Positions 46,542 through 61,125 are shown, numbered from the stretch's first letter. The stretch is 64,000 nucleotides of DNA from Ciona savignyi (GCA_000149265.1 CH002567.1:2225939-2289938); one strand, 5' to 3'. The notes: generated from the sequence alone by a model not told the origin. A program made the numbers and translations.

Positions 46542-48528
46542 TTTTTAAGTCAACAAAATCTTACTCAAACAATTACATTTCGAACATGTGTATTTCCATG
46601 ACGAACATTTTGGCAGAATAATCTGAAAGACAAACCAACGATCCGACTTCATACGACTGACTTGTAACTACAAAAACCACCGAGTCCGAAATTAAACGAA
46701 AAAAACACAAATAAAACTGGAGAGTGTTAGCCACGTGTTTGTCACCATTTTTTTTAAACGATTTTAACTGCACGATTAATATATTTTGGTATGTAGAAAC
46801 GATCCCTCTGGTTACCTAATTACTTTTGCTATATCTTTTTTAAGTGTATAACAGTTGTTTCTACGAACAGAAACTAATGGGTTTGTAGAAGCTGCTTTTT
46901 CTTTATCTTTTAATATTTCTAATATATTTATATATTTAACCACAATGTATAGCTATCGCTTTTTATATATTTTACTTCAGATACGCAACGGTGGATGTAA
47001 TATAAATATATATACTATAGGCAAAACCCGCTACATCGTTAAATATTATTGAGAAGGCATCAGTTTGTGTTGGTTTTAAGCGATAACACTCGTGTAATTA
47101 GATACCAAACGACCCGGATATGACATCCGCTGATTACAAATAAATGCTGGAAGAGCACCTTAAACAACACAGGCGATCTACAAGTAGGGCCTACTGCTAT
47201 AAAGAAAATGTAAAACAACAAGCGCAGTGGACAAGAGAATTAAACGCCAAGGTTATTTCGATAAAAGAGTGAATTAATATCTACAAAAGGAAATTTACAA
47301 GCACCCCAGAAACGAAATTGCGATCCTTTTGAATTAAATTAAATGTTCGAGTAATTGTAATGTCCGGCCCGTTGGTCTAACGGTTAAGTGCGTCGCCTTT
47401 CAGTCGAAAGGTTGCAGGTGCGAAACTGGTCGCTAGCTAGTTGGTTGTGTCCTTGGGCAAGGCACTTTACGGACATTGCCTGAACCCAGCGGATTAATGG
47501 GTTCTACCAAATTGAAAGAACGTGTCTATCATATACAACACACTACAATAGCTCCGGTAACCCGACGATGGGCGCGAGGTGATCTGACGATTGCCCGTGT
47601 GTTAAACCCCCTTGGTTTCCCCCCAATCCACGGGGATAAACATGAATATCCTATTTACCTATTCCTCCTATACTAATAAACGACGGCCTATTTGCATTTG
47701 GCTTAACAGAAACTGATCGTTGCACGTTTTGCAACAACAAACTGAAAACCCGTAAACTCATGGATTTTTTAGTTTTTAGTTTAGTTTATTTTTTTATTTC
47801 CACGATGAAAACATAAATTAGGACTATTGAACATTTTTTTGAAAACTGGAAAAAACGGCAAAACGACAGTCGTTAGAACACGTCTAAACAAGCAATAAAT
47901 TATTAAAATTAGGTATATTTGCGCTAAACTTCAGGTGTCTTTTTTATTAATAATGCCGCTAAAAGCTTCTCCGGACCAATTTTCTTTAAAATAAAAAATA
48001 ATCAATATATATGGTGTTGTTATGTGCTTGTTTTATTATTTCTAGATCACGATTACAACACGAAACCACTTATATTAATATGTTGCTAAAATACATTGAT
48101 AAGATTAAAAGAATAGAAAAATATATATAATGAATACAAAAATAACAAAATGTTACAATGTTGTTTTAAAATTTAAATGGTCGTAATGTGCATATAGTCT
48201 TGTGTTTCATGTTCTCGTATCTACTAATTTCGGATTAAAGGAATTTTGAAGAATTCTAACCACCTGAATAAAGATGCGAAAACATCCTGAACTTATGATT
48301 AATCTATCCTGTAAGTTTTACTCCAAATGGGTAACTGTTTTAGTCTATATTGCGCGTTACATACAACTTGTATAAATTTGGCCGCGCTTAAGAAGATAAA
48401 AAAGTAAGTATGTGTTATGTTTGCCAAAATAATGAGTAAATTTATAGAATGGTTAAGTAAGTATATTTATTACATAAGAAAGTTTTTGACAATGATACAC
48501 CAAATGATTACTATTTGTAATATATATA
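46542..48528. other. Spacer between PBDC1 and fringe
   Basis: Holds a CACGTG-type repeat end (46712-46890) and a full SINE (47365-47653). No gene or RNA was recognised in the rest. Confidence 0.6.
47365..47653 (+). repeat. SINE family 1, reference full-length copy
   Basis: The cleanest copy. The tRNA-like head begins CCGGCCCGTTGGTCTAACGG (box A region), box B-like GTTGCAGGTGCGAAAC follows, then GTCCTTGGGCAAGGCACTTT, GGATTAATGGGTTCTACC, GATCTGACGATTGCCCGTGT and the end GGGGATAAACATGAATATCC. Many copies add a GGATA pentamer run at the tail. Confidence 0.92.
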
Positions 48529-49476
48529 TTACTTACAAAAATCGGTTTTCGGATAAGCCAAACAGTGCACCGAATAAAATCGCGAGGGATCTTCTTTGAT
48601 ATCAAATACCTTGCTTTTTGTTTTTAGATTTTTAAGATCAACCTTATTATCGTTCGACCAGCACAAACTAACTTGTTTGGGGAAGGTGTTGGGGTCCAAA
48701 ACTGCCAAGTTCTCGTGATGAGAATGAAAAAGATCAGTCAATGTGATATCGACTCCCAGAAGCGCAGTGATAATAAAACCAAGAGCGCAGTCGTCGTTCA
48801 TCGAGGCTTCCATTTGTGTTTTTACTATTGCTTCTCTTCCGCACCATGGCTTCATCTTCCAGGCAAGTGGTCGTGAAATGCAACACCCGGCACCTCCGTG
48901 AGCGAATCTGTAATTGTACTGCTTGCCGTGGTAGCTAGTACTAAAACCAGGGACAGACAGCTTACCGATGTAAACATCTTTTGTCCAATTAAAGCGCTTA
49001 ATCAGTTCAAGCAAGCGGGGTGGGTTGACATAGTTGTCATCATCAAAACGACACCACCATTTCTTACCGGAAGCTAAATACGCTTCATACTCTGTGCCCA
49101 TTTTGCAACCTAAGTGTTCACGACCATTTCCTGCACCACAGTGTGTGTTAATCAAATGCCCATCCGTGGTCTGGTTTAGTTGGTCGTCGTCTCCATCGGT
49201 AAAAATGTAGGTCTGTTTTCGTGCTAGGTTAAACCAAGTTTTTGTTATGTGGACGATCCGGCTTGGGTGAAATTGTTTGCCTGTTTTGATGGATATGAAA
49301 ATGTCATCCAAATCCACATCTGTTTCGTTTTTAATAGCGCGAGCTCCTGAAGCAAGCTTTAAAATCTGGACTATGTGGCGAATATTAAATGTATCCCCAT
49401 TGTTTACAAATGCGAAGACTGACAGACCAGTAATCAACAACACTCCTAAGTAACACAAGCACCCGCGTCGTTTCAT
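48529..49476 (-). CDS. Fringe, O-fucosylpeptide beta-1,3-N-acetylglucosaminyltransferase, intronless
   Basis: Single open frame of 315 residues. A short cytoplasmic MKRRGC precedes one hydrophobic span (about 7-25), giving a type II Golgi membrane protein. The catalytic domain shows VHITKTWFNLARKQTYIFTD, the metal-binding DDD at 145-147 in WCRFDDDNYV, HGGAGCCISRPLAWKM, DDCALGFI, and the family C-terminus FYSVHCLAYPKTDFC. From family knowledge fringe adds GlcNAc to O-fucose on Notch EGF repeats and tunes Notch ligand choice. Vertebrate fringes have about eight exons, so loss of all introns is notable. A GTAAGT overlaps the last codons and stop, but the C-terminus already matches the family. 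Confidence 0.93.
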   Translation of the reverse strand: MKRRGCLCYLGVLLITGLSVFAFVNNGDTFNIRHIVQILKLASGARAIKNETDVDLDDIFISIKTGKQFHPSRIVHITKTWFNLARKQTYIFTDGDDDQLNQTTDGHLINTHCGAGNGREHLGCKMGTEYEAYLASGKKWWCRFDDDNYVNPPRLLELIKRFNWTKDVYIGKLSVPGFSTSYHGKQYNYRFAHGGAGCCISRPLAWKMKPWCGREAIVKTQMEASMNDDCALGFIITALLGVDITLTDLFHSHHENLAVLDPNTFPKQVSLCWSNDNKVDLKNLKTKSKVFDIKEDPSRFYSVHCLAYPKTDFCK

Positions 49477-50549
49477 ACCTAAAATACTGTGGACCTAAAC
49501 GGAAAACTAGGAATTTATTACAAAAATATTATATTGCTTCGGTACATGGGTTTATCACAAATTTCCAATATAAAATATTAAGCTAGTAAAAATTATTTGC
49601 TTCTTTTAGACTCTACGGTAGAAATACATTTCACTGCAATTTGTACTCAACTAAAATATAAACGATCCAAATGTGGCGAACTAAGGTCTATATGCCACGC
49701 CGGCATTCTTGCTATTGCGTGCGCACGGACTCATGGTGTTCGAGTTATTTCCGCTTGCATTATCTTAAATATGACACCTTATTGTTCTAATTGGGGAGCT
49801 TATTGCTAAATAAATTTAAAAACACATTGCACCTTATTCCTATATACGTGCAACTAAAATGCGGTTACATTAAGTAAATAGAGATTGGAAACTGCGTGTT
49901 ACCATCACACCTTTATTATGCGTTCGTTTGGGGAAAATAGACACGTATTAAGACTATTAACTTGGTCCCGTCTCTTCGTATTCGAATAGAAAGAAATCGG
50001 CTCATCGGGTTGAAACTTTTAGAGGTGTTAGCTAATACAAAAATAAAATGGATTTTTTTGGTGCCAATATATCTATGATGGGTAATATCGCCGGGCTATA
50101 TTGGTTCATTTACAGCATTTTAGAAACATGCTATACGTATAGCATTTGAACAAATACTAACGTCAAATTATAGGAAAATAACAGCTAGGTAAACAGGAAA
50201 ATATCAACGACGTTTTAAAATCCCCATTTAAAAACAAATTGTGCCGGCTTACAGATTTCTTGGTTATGTTTTATACAACGCCTTTGTCTTTGTTTTTGCA
50301 AGGGGAGACTAAGGTTTCCCAATTCAAACTTAAAATTCATGTTCTATGAAAGAATATTCTTGTCTTTTGCATGTTGTTGTTGGTGTTACACTTAGAGCTG
50401 TTGGGTGAAATTTTGTTTTAAAATTAATATGAATTCACCTCAAGACCACACTGTCTATTTTAGAATTTAGGTAAATTTAAGCCCACAGGATTTTAAACAA
50501 ATCTGTTTAAGGATTTCAAACGTAAAGAATTAAAAGGGCCACAGAAAAT

Positions 50550-50740
50550 AAACAAATTGAAAGGGGTCACGAGCTTAACAGTTATTACCGAAGCTATTAA
50601 ATTGTGTTGTGTATGATTGAGAAGTTTTTTAAGTTGGTAGAACCGATTATTCCACTGAATTTTGCTAAACTTTTTTAAGTGCCTTGCCCCAGAAAACAAC
50701 CAACCAGCTAGCGACCAGTTTCGAATGTGCAATCTTTGTT
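50550..50740 (-). repeat. SINE family 1, old reverse copy
   Basis: GTTGGTAGAACCGATTATTC, AAGTGCCTTGCCCCAG and CCAGCTAGCGACCAGTTTCG. It abuts a forward copy head to head. Confidence 0.75.
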
Positions 50741-51050
50741 TATGTCCAGCCGGTTACTCTGGCGCTTAAGTGCGTCGCCTTTCAATCGAAAGGTTGCAGG
50801 TGCGAAACTGGTCGCGAGCTAGTCGGTTGTGTCCTTGGGCAAGGCACTTTGCGGACATTGCCTGAACCCAGTGGAATAATGATTTCTACCAAATTGAAGG
50901 AACGTGTCTTTCATAAACAACACACTGCACTAGCTCAGGTAACCCGACGATGGGCGCGAGGTGATCTGACGATTGCCCGTTTGTTAACCTCCTTGGTTTT
51001 TTCATTCACGGGGATAAACATGAATATCCTTTTCCTATCCTATCCTCCCA
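50740..51050 (+). repeat. SINE family 1, forward copy with pentamer tail
   Basis: Starts TGTCCAGCCGGTTACTCTGG, keeps AAGTGCGTCGCCTTTCAATC and GTCCTTGGGCAAGGCACTTT, and ends ATGAATATCCTTTTCCTATC. Confidence 0.9.
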
Positions 51051-52050
51051 TGTATATCTACATGCATGTCAAGCTCTGCGATATTCCGTCGTGAGGGGTG
51101 GAAGCTAGTTTTTTCTGCTATCCGATTATCCACGAGTGTGCGTGAAAACTAAGTGTTGCCGCGTTCTGCTTTTTATTTTGTAAGCCTATTTAGTTTACAA
51201 CATTGTAAGAAATATAAACAAAAAATTGGTAGGTTACAATTATTAAATACGATAAGATATATTGAATAAGTCAAACTTATCAGTGCTAAATATTTAAAAT
51301 AAAAAAATATTATTTTACATTTGGTATCACTGCAGTGTGTTCGCGGGAAATCACTCATAGCGGCAAACCAAGAGGAAATTAAACCTTGGCTCAGTTGTCT
51401 TTTGATTAACAGCGTTTGTATATGTTCTAATATGTTTGCTACTTTCTTCGATGATCAATTAATATTTATTTGTGTTGTTATTGGATAATCTATTAAAGTT
51501 GTATCTTTAGTTGCATTTATCATTCACGCGTTGTTAATTAAAGTTTCCAATGCTAAACAAAATTTATTTTTTTATTTAGGTATTTCCAGTATAAAACGCA
51601 TTGCGTATGTACTCACAAAATCGATGTTTAAACCCAAATAAAGTTGTGTATAAGTAAAAATATTTTAACCATCTTAGTTATGTATTGTTTTTACTAAAAA
51701 GTATTGACACTTTCACTTTTTTTTTCTTATATTAATAGCAAACATTTTCCTGAGAGTAAGTGTAGAAGTCAGTGTCTTGAAGTCCTTCCAACTGTTACCC
51801 TTACCAGCAGTATTTTTTGTCGGTTTTCATATATTTTTAGGTTAACATTTGTGTTGCTGTTTTTATACAGCTTTGCTAAGTATAAATGATTTCATTAAAT
51901 ATCTTGCAGACCAAATAATTACATTAATCTTTAATATTATATTTAACACCTTATTACACAATAAATATCGTTAAGTAAAGATATGATAAATAACCAACAA
52001 ATAAATTATGTCAGGCTGTTTTGTTCAATTGTTAAGATTGTTTGCAGCGC

Positions 52051-52264
52051 GGTACATCTAAATACTACAGGATCGCTTGGCCTGCTTGGATCGCTTGGCC
52101 TGCTTGGATCGCTTACTATACTTCGTAATTACAAAAGCCATGATATTAATGTTAGGGTTGGGGTTAAAGTTAGTTCTGGGGTTGAGATTAGTGTTTAGAA
52201 CAGGGTTAGAATTACTTTACATAGCAATCTAAGTGATTCGATCCTGTAGTATTTAGAGGCACCC
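52051..52264. mobile_element. MITE, copy 2
   Basis: Same inverted ends (AAATACTACAGGATCGCTTG / GATCCTGTAGTATTTAGAGG) and core (GTTAGGGTTGGGGTTAAAG) as 6367-6552. The left arm carries extra copies of GATCGCTTGGCCTGCTTG. TTTGCAG occurs just outside both ends and may be the target duplication. Confidence 0.8.
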
Positions 52265-52989
52265 TTTGCAGGCTTCCAAAAGGTTGTCAAAATAAAAGCA
52301 AATCTTGGCCTAGTGTGAAAAATATTGCTAGTGTCATTTTTAAAATTTTATTTAAAACATAGCACTGAACATTGCTTATTTTTGCAACTTGCAAATTTTT
52401 ATAATAGGGGTGATTGATCCAAGTTGTATAATGAAATTTTGTCAACTCAGTGACATAAAACATGATCTTTGAGATTAACACAATGACGCATTGAATTAAA
52501 TGTTATTTCCTTATAATACCGTCATGAGGGTATTGAAACAAAACTAAATGTTTAAAGTAATTGTAACTTGCAAATAGTAACACAAATTACTTTAAAATAC
52601 ATTTTAATTGTTTGGACACTTAGTTTTAAATGGTTAATATGCCACTTTTCAGAATTGAAATCGATTTTCCAAATTTCATCGTGACTCGGGTTAACAGGTT
52701 TACAAGAATAAGCAAACACAGTACCGATTATTAAAATTATTATCGTAGTTGAAAGTTTATTCCAGGTTTCGTAACAATAATAATATAGCTGATATTAACT
52801 TTATATGCAAACAGTAAGCACTGTCTTTTATTTTGCGATTACTGTTGGTATTATAAAAGCCGAATGCATAATTGAAATGTAATTTCAATTTGACCTCCTT
52901 AACATAATTCCGATGTCTGTAATTGCTTAATTTAACATAATTTATACTTACGTCCAGCTCTCTTTAATATGGAAAAGTCTAATTGTGCT

Positions 52990-53100
52990 ATACTCTCTCG
53001 ACTGGCTGCATGCATAAAGAATCTGTCTTTGGGTAAGACATGTAATGGACATTGCCTGAAACTGGTGGATTAATGGGGTATATAAAACTGCGAGTCTACT
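52990..53100 (+). repeat. SINE family 1 fragment
   Basis: CTTTGGGTAAGACATGTAAT and GGACATTGCCTGAAACTGGT then GGATTAATGGGG. Confidence 0.6.
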
Positions 53101-53275
53101 TGTCATTAAAAATATTTTTTTTAAATCTAACACTGACTTAAGCCTTTTAAATAAGATTCTGTTTATTATTGTGTAAAATGGTGAATCCTTGCTTACAAAT
53201 TCTATATATACATTTATCTGCAATATTGTATGATAAACACATATCTTATTGCAGTAATTGTGCGCTAAAAGTTAA

Positions 53276-54933
<1,658 letters not shown>

Positions 54934-55270
54934 AGTTCATTTCCATCACAGTTCAATTTTTTGTGACATTACCACTTTTATACGCTTGACCTATAACACC
55001 AATATTAAAGAAGAGGAGCAATATAAATTTATAAAATTTTATGCTTCATAAATTTTATAAACTTTATCTTCTCTTTTTGGATGGTTGATAAAATTTTGTA
55101 AAAGACTTCAATATTCACAACTAATTTGTTTATCAAGTATCTTATCAATGTTAACGAACTGATTTCCAATGGATTATAAGTTGTTGTATATATGTAATAA
55201 AATAAGGTCTACATTGTATTCATTTTGTAGTTTTCTCTCTAACTTTTTGTTTTACAATGCTATATAAGAG

Positions 55271-55276
55271 AATAAA
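55271..55276 (+). promoter_or_regulatory. Polyadenylation signal of RBBP4/7
   Basis: AATAAA 338 bases after the stop, followed by a T-rich stretch; an earlier AATAAAATAAGG near 55197 is an alternative. Confidence 0.5.
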
Positions 55277-55671
55277 GTTTTGGGTTTTATAAAAAATCAT
55301 GGAAAGAGGGTTAAAGCCGCATGTTATGGGATAGTGTTACCACAAAGTTCTGTCTGAATCCAGTTTTAAGAAAACATGTGTTTCGCTATAAAGTATCTTC
55401 AGTTCTTATTTAAATGGAATCCAGAGCGACTTTTCTGCTGTATTGTTTTATCCGATTATTCTGCCGTTACTACTTCAGTCGAGTTGTCAGGTACGGTAAA
55501 AATTGCATGTTTTAAGTATTTTGTGTCGAGACTCGAGGACGGATAATATAATTGCTATTTAAGCTAAAATACCACGTGGATAGCAACTGATTTTAGAGTA
55601 CTGTGATAATAATACAGCATTACTCTATATTTATAAGTGATATTAGAAACATTCCTGAAACACGTTATTAG

Positions 55672-55920
55672 GATAGGTTTTATTGATGTTTATCACCGTG
55701 AATGGGAAAACCAAGGGGTTAACACACGGGCAATCGTCAGATCACTTCGCGCCCATGTGTATGATTCACACGTTCGTTCAATTTAGTAAACCCTTTATTC
55801 CGTTGGGTCGGGCAATGTCCGTTAAGTCTCTTTCCCAAGGACAAAACCGAATAGCTAGCCGCAGTTTTGAACCTGCAACCTTTCGGTTAAAGGCGTCGCA
55901 TTAAACCACCAGACTAACCT
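55672..55920 (-). repeat. SINE family 1, reverse copy
   Basis: GGATAGGTTTTATTGATGTT, GGGGTTAACACACGGGCAAT and GCAACCTTTCGGTTAAAGGC; middle part slightly deleted. Confidence 0.88.
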
Positions 55921-55986
55921 GTAGAGTTCTTACAGTTAGTGGACATACTATTTTAGTTTCAAATCAGATTGGCAACGTAAAACTTT

Positions 55987-56215
55987 TTTCGGTCGTATGG
56001 CCGAATGGTTAATCCGGCCCGGTGGTCTAGCGGTTTAGTGTGTCGCCTTTCAATCGAAAGGTTGCAGGTGCGAAACTGGTCGCTAGCTAGTCGGTTGTGT
56101 CCTTGGGCAAGGCACTTTACCCTATCCTATCCTAACGCGACCGATACATATAACTTTTCTTATACAAAAACGGTCCGAGTAACTAGCCCACCATGGGTTC
56201 GATACTTGGCTCGGT
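55987..56215 (+). repeat. SINE family 2 split by a nested SINE family 1
   Basis: The family 2 head GGTCGTATGGCCGAATGGTT is cut after its box A, and resumes at ACGCGACCGATACATATAAC with its box B region GGGTTCGATACTTGGCTCGG. Between them, at about 56011-56138, lies a truncated family 1 SINE (head CCGGCCCGGTGGTCTAGCGG through GGCAAGGCACTTTAC and a CCTATCCTATCC tail). Confidence 0.85.
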
Positions 56216-56477
56216 TAAAAAAAGTATATAAAAAAACAAAAACAAAAAACGTAAAACTTTTTTCGTATATAGAACTTTTTTATTGTATCTTCAGTTATTT
56301 TATTGTAACTGAAGCAATCGAATTCACGTTCTCATTTCTTTTTAAAACCCATGTTGAGTGACAGTTTGTTATTACAGCTCCCTACAACGATTTGAGTTGT
56401 GTGGTCAGCGAAAGGTGACCCAACGTAGTCTGTTGTAACGGTACTTTAAATTTTATAATTCACCATATTATGTGATA

Positions 56478-59400
56478 ATGGCTGCAACTTTAAGACAACT
56501 CATCTCAAGAAACGCATCCAATAAACGGGTCCTGAATTTTCTCGACCAGGTAAACTTAATTTTATATAATAAATTTTAGATCCACGTATTTGTTTGGGCA
56601 ACCAGTGGTGTCGAGGTTATTTTTATTAACTTTATAAACAAGGACAACAAAAATGATATCAAAATAATATATTACAAGAAAAAAATAAGTACTGGCTAGA
56701 GTGATAGTAAAATACCTGCAATGTCATTAAGGAAAATGTCACTTCCAACAAAGTTTAAGGTATGGAAATTGTGCAATTTTTACAATTCACAAACTCACCA
56801 TAATGGCAATTGCAAAGATTTCATAACTAGTCCCCAGTACATGCATCAATTTGAAAAGTATAATGTTTGCATGGTCAAGAAAACAAATATGCATATAAAA
56901 TAATTAAAAAAAACTATTATGTGTAATTTTTTATTGTTGAACACACAAGATCCTGCTGAAAACTGCTGCTGATGAACTTAATATTTTCAACTTGTTTCAG
57001 GGGAAATTAAGTTGTATTTCATGCAAACGATGGCTCAATCTCCAAGAATACCAAAGTAAAAAGTTAATGGAACAATATGATGTAAACATACAGAGATTTA
57101 AGATTGTGGAATCTGCTGCAGATGCTCAGTCTGCTGCTCAACATATTTGTAAGTAGTACCGTTGCACTAAGTGTGGGAAAGAGAAGTAAAAATGGGAATG
57201 TGATTTTTAAAATAATGTGAATTAAGACCAAATCTTAAAATTGATTTTTGAACCTCTTTATCTTGACTTTGAAACCTTGTGCCGCCAGCTAATATTACAA
57301 TGCGTGGATTTACATTTTGCTTTGATTTTCAACTGGTAATTGAAATTTTTGATTTTTGTCTTTAAATTTTTTGAGAAATTCAATGTTTGTTGAAGTAAAG
57401 GACCAACCAGTTCTACCCCAGGATCATCCAGTTTAAACAAGAGCATAGTTTGTGTTAAAAAAGTTATTCAGTAAATTTAAATCATTACGATACCGCTATA
57501 TTTCTTTAATCGCACTTTGATATAAATTTCTTGTATATGCACCAATTGGTCATTTTAACCTTACCTATAGTTTGCGTAATTTTAATATATTCCCCATAGT
57601 GGACACAAGCGCCAAGGAACTAGTTGTAAAGGCAATGATTCTTGCTGGCGGCCGTGGAAAAGGCCATTTTACGAGTGGTTTGAAAGGTGGAGTCCATTTA
57701 ACAACTGAACCAACAAGAGTATCAGAGCTGTGCAAAGATATGTTAGGCTACAACCTTATAACTAAACAGACCCCTGCTGATGGAGTAAAAGTCAACAAGG
57801 TTTTTGTAATTCTTTGTCTAGTTATGCTTGTAATAATTTAAGATAAAATACTACTGTATTGATTTTTACTGTTAGTTCACTAAATGAAAGTTCTGCTGGG
57901 GTATGGCTGATTTAAATCATTCTGTGCTTTTCCAACAATAGGAATAAGCAGATTTATTAATATTTCGATGCAAAAAAACATTCATAGCACCTTTATTCAA
58001 ATCAATCAATCCATAACTAGCATTGTGACATTAAACTACATTAAACTAGGGGCCATGATTTAATATGATTTTTTTTAAATTCTACTAATCTCTTATAAAT
58101 AATTGTGTTATTTTAAATAAGAGGAATCTATTTCTGTGTCTTCCACTAAGAACAACACATTTTTTTGAAGTTCTATTTTTTTACAAGTACTTTAGGTTGC
58201 TTTTTGCCTTCCATTTTTAAAACATATCTTTACGCCTATTGCTGTGATTTGTGCAGATAATGGTGGCGGAAGCATTAGATATCAGCCGTGAAACGTACTT
58301 CGCAATATTGATGGATCGCAGTTACATGGGGCCTGTTATGGTGGGAAGCCCGGCAGGGGGCATGGATATCGAGGAAGTGGCTGAGAAAACACCGCATCTG
58401 ATTTTCAAGGTGGATATTCTGTCACAATTTATAGCAATGTTTAAATACTTGTTAATAGTACATGATAGATTATACGCATCGTATTGTTTTTGTTAATCTG
58501 ATTATGCGCACAGTTTTAAAATTTTGAGTACAGTGTTATATATTTCATAGTAATAAACTACCATGTTGTGATATAATTAATTGTGCTTACAAACTATATT
58601 GGATGTCTATTGTTGTCTATTGTAAATCTCCTGATGTTATTTCTGTGCTAAATCTTCTAATGTTTATCTTGTATTACAATATACTTATTGATTATTGTCT
58701 ACTTTCAGGAGCCCATTGATATTAACATGGGAATTCAAGAATCTCAAGCTGTTAAAATGGCCGAAAACCTAGGATTCGTGGGGGAGAAGCAGCAAAAAGC
58801 AGCCGATCAAATTATGAAACTTTACAAACTGTTTATAAGTGTGGATGCGACTCAGGTGGAGATCAATCCACTTGGGGAAACCCAAACTGGGGATGGTGGG
58901 TTGCTTTGGTGATTTGATATATAAGTTAGTTATATGATTCTTTGTTTAATACTTTGTTTTAATAAAAAGGGATGAATATCGCAGGTTGGTAGATGTTGCA
59001 GTTTGTTTAATTGTACTGTGCATACACTTAGATGTTAATAATCTTTTAACTGATTAGAAAAAAAAGGTTATCGTTTCTTGGCTGTTACTGACAGTTTATG
59101 TTATAATGCCCCTCTCGGTTGTCCAACTAATAGATAGAAGCATCCAATACCTTATTGTGTAAACATGTTCAGTCATTTTACTATATATTTTCCAGTTGTT
59201 TGTTTCGACGCTAAGGTGAATTTTGACGACAACGCTCAATTCCGCCAGCGGGAAATATTCGCGATGGACGATAAAAGTGAAAGTGATCCAAAAGAAGTTG
59301 ATGCCGAGAGCCATGGACTCAGTTACATTGCTATGGATGGAAACATTGCATGTCTTGGTATGCAGTTTTTGGCATGAAGTGTTTCCTGTTTATTGATTAA

Positions 59401-61125
59401 TTTGCTTGTTTTCCTAAATTTGCACTGATAGTAGTAACTCTATTACTATGTTTATAAAAGTTGCTGTCTTTAAAAAAAACAAAAAAGGTAATTTTACCTT
59501 AAAATTTTTTAATTGTTTTCCAAAACTTGAAAAGTATTATTACAGCTATGGGTGGTGTTCAGCACAAATGTTTTGCCATTTTATATCCTAGTAATCTTAA
59601 AATTACTGTATCGAACATAATAAATTTTACATGATTACAAAAATTGCTGTCACAATATCAATTGTCATTTATTAATACTAGACAATGTTGTTTTTTTTTC
59701 AAGTAAAAGTCAGTATGTTATTGCACACTGATACAAATTACTATATCTGCCACAAAGACACTCGTGCAATAAGTGTATCCAATATTGTGTTGTGAGACGG
59801 TTTATATAAATCCAACATACCTCTGGTAAAAATTAATGTTAGAGGATCATGATAAACCAACCATTGCAGTGAATGGAGCTGGGCTGGCAATGGCAACCAT
59901 GGATATAATCCAATATTGTGGGGGGAAGCCTGCTAACTTCCTTGATCTTGGAGGAGGAGTGCAGGAGCATCAGGTTTTTGAAGCTTTCAAGATTGTGCTT
60001 GCCGATGAAAAGGTGGTTTCATGATTTTTAGTATAATGTGATGTTTACTTTATAATTGTATTTTTTTTGTGAATAGTCTAGTAGTATCATGCCCGTATTC
60101 ACACTCCCAGAGCTTTAGTGAGTGAGTGATTGCTTTATATGTCCTTGTGGGTTGGAAATCAGTTTAAACCAAGGGTATCGTAACATACTCATGCAGTAGG
60201 ACCCATAGTTTTGTTCGTAAGGTATTACATTAAGTCAATAGTTGCCTCCTTGCTGTAAAGTCAGACTTAATCTACAGGAATTGTAAAATACCCTGTACTC
60301 ACAGTCAATATTAGTGTATTGATTGATTTATATCTTGGTGGTAAATGATAGAATTGTGAAATTATATTGAATATCCAGGTAAAAGCAATCTTGGTGAACA
60401 TATTTGGAGGAATAGTCGATTGCAAGATTATCGCAAATGGAATTGTAAAGGCTGGAAAAGAACTAAATATTACAATGCCGTTGGTTGTTCGCTTAGAAGG
60501 TTTGTATTCCTACTTGTATATCTTGAATCAAGAATCACGGAAACCATCCGATAGATATAATCAATTGTTGCTTTCTTGAAAAGCAATTACAAAACATTAA
60601 ATAAACCAAGTGGATTAATGGGATAATAAAACTTTTAAATAACTTCTCTCATTACATACAACACATTGCAATAGCTATGGCAACACGATTACTGGCGGGT
60701 AATATATGTTACTAAACACATCTCTGTATCTACTAGGTAGATTTTTTTAGATCCACTGTATCATTTGTTGTAATGGTTTTTATCATTTGTTACTTCGGCA
60801 TTATGAAAAACTATTTTTTAGTACTAATGTTTTTTTTTGGTAGGTGGGACAGCGAAGAGTGTTTTAATGTAGATAACCTTCGAATTAAGGCTACTTCATG
60901 TCCAGTCTGGTTACTAGATCGAAATTGCAGCTGGTTTCCATTCCACAAAACTTAAACTTGTATCCACCCAGCCAATTAGTGGAAATTATTCTTCCTTGAT
61001 TTATTCCAGGCATGAATGTGGATGCAGCGAAACAGATTTTAGCCGAAAGCAAACTCCCGATCGTGTCTGCAGACGATTTTGGTGATGCTGCACAAAAAGT
61101 TGTTGATTGTCTCAAAGAAAATTAA
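56478..61125 (+). CDS. SUCLG2: Succinyl-CoA ligase (GDP-forming) beta subunit, mitochondrial, 9 exons
   Basis: Exons 56478-56549, 57001-57148, 57600-57799, 58257-58409, 58709-58895, 59196-59357, 59870-60012, 60379-60499 and 61010-61125 join in frame to 433 residues (human SUCLG2 is 432). A basic, Ser/Arg-rich N-terminus ([17 protein letters not shown]) acts as mitochondrial presequence. The ATP-grasp domain shows [47 protein letters not shown] and [20 protein letters not shown]; the CoA-ligase domain shows [28 protein letters not shown] and [15 protein letters not shown]. It makes GTP from succinyl-CoA in the TCA cycle with the alpha subunit. EPIDINMGI and FVGEKQ favour SUCLG2 over SUCLA2. 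Confidence 0.95.
60590..60715 (+). repeat. SINE family 1 fragment in SUCLG2 intron 8
   Basis: AAGTGGATTAATGGGATAAT and CACATTGCAATAGCTATGGC match the SINE middle. Confidence 0.6.

Noticed and set aside
47365..47440. Possible functional tRNA gene at the SINE head
   Set aside because: It recurs at the head of many SINE copies, with a modified box B and no closed cloverleaf.
49597..49809. Open frame of 70 codons on the plus strand
   Set aside because: No splice context, start context or family likeness; likely chance.
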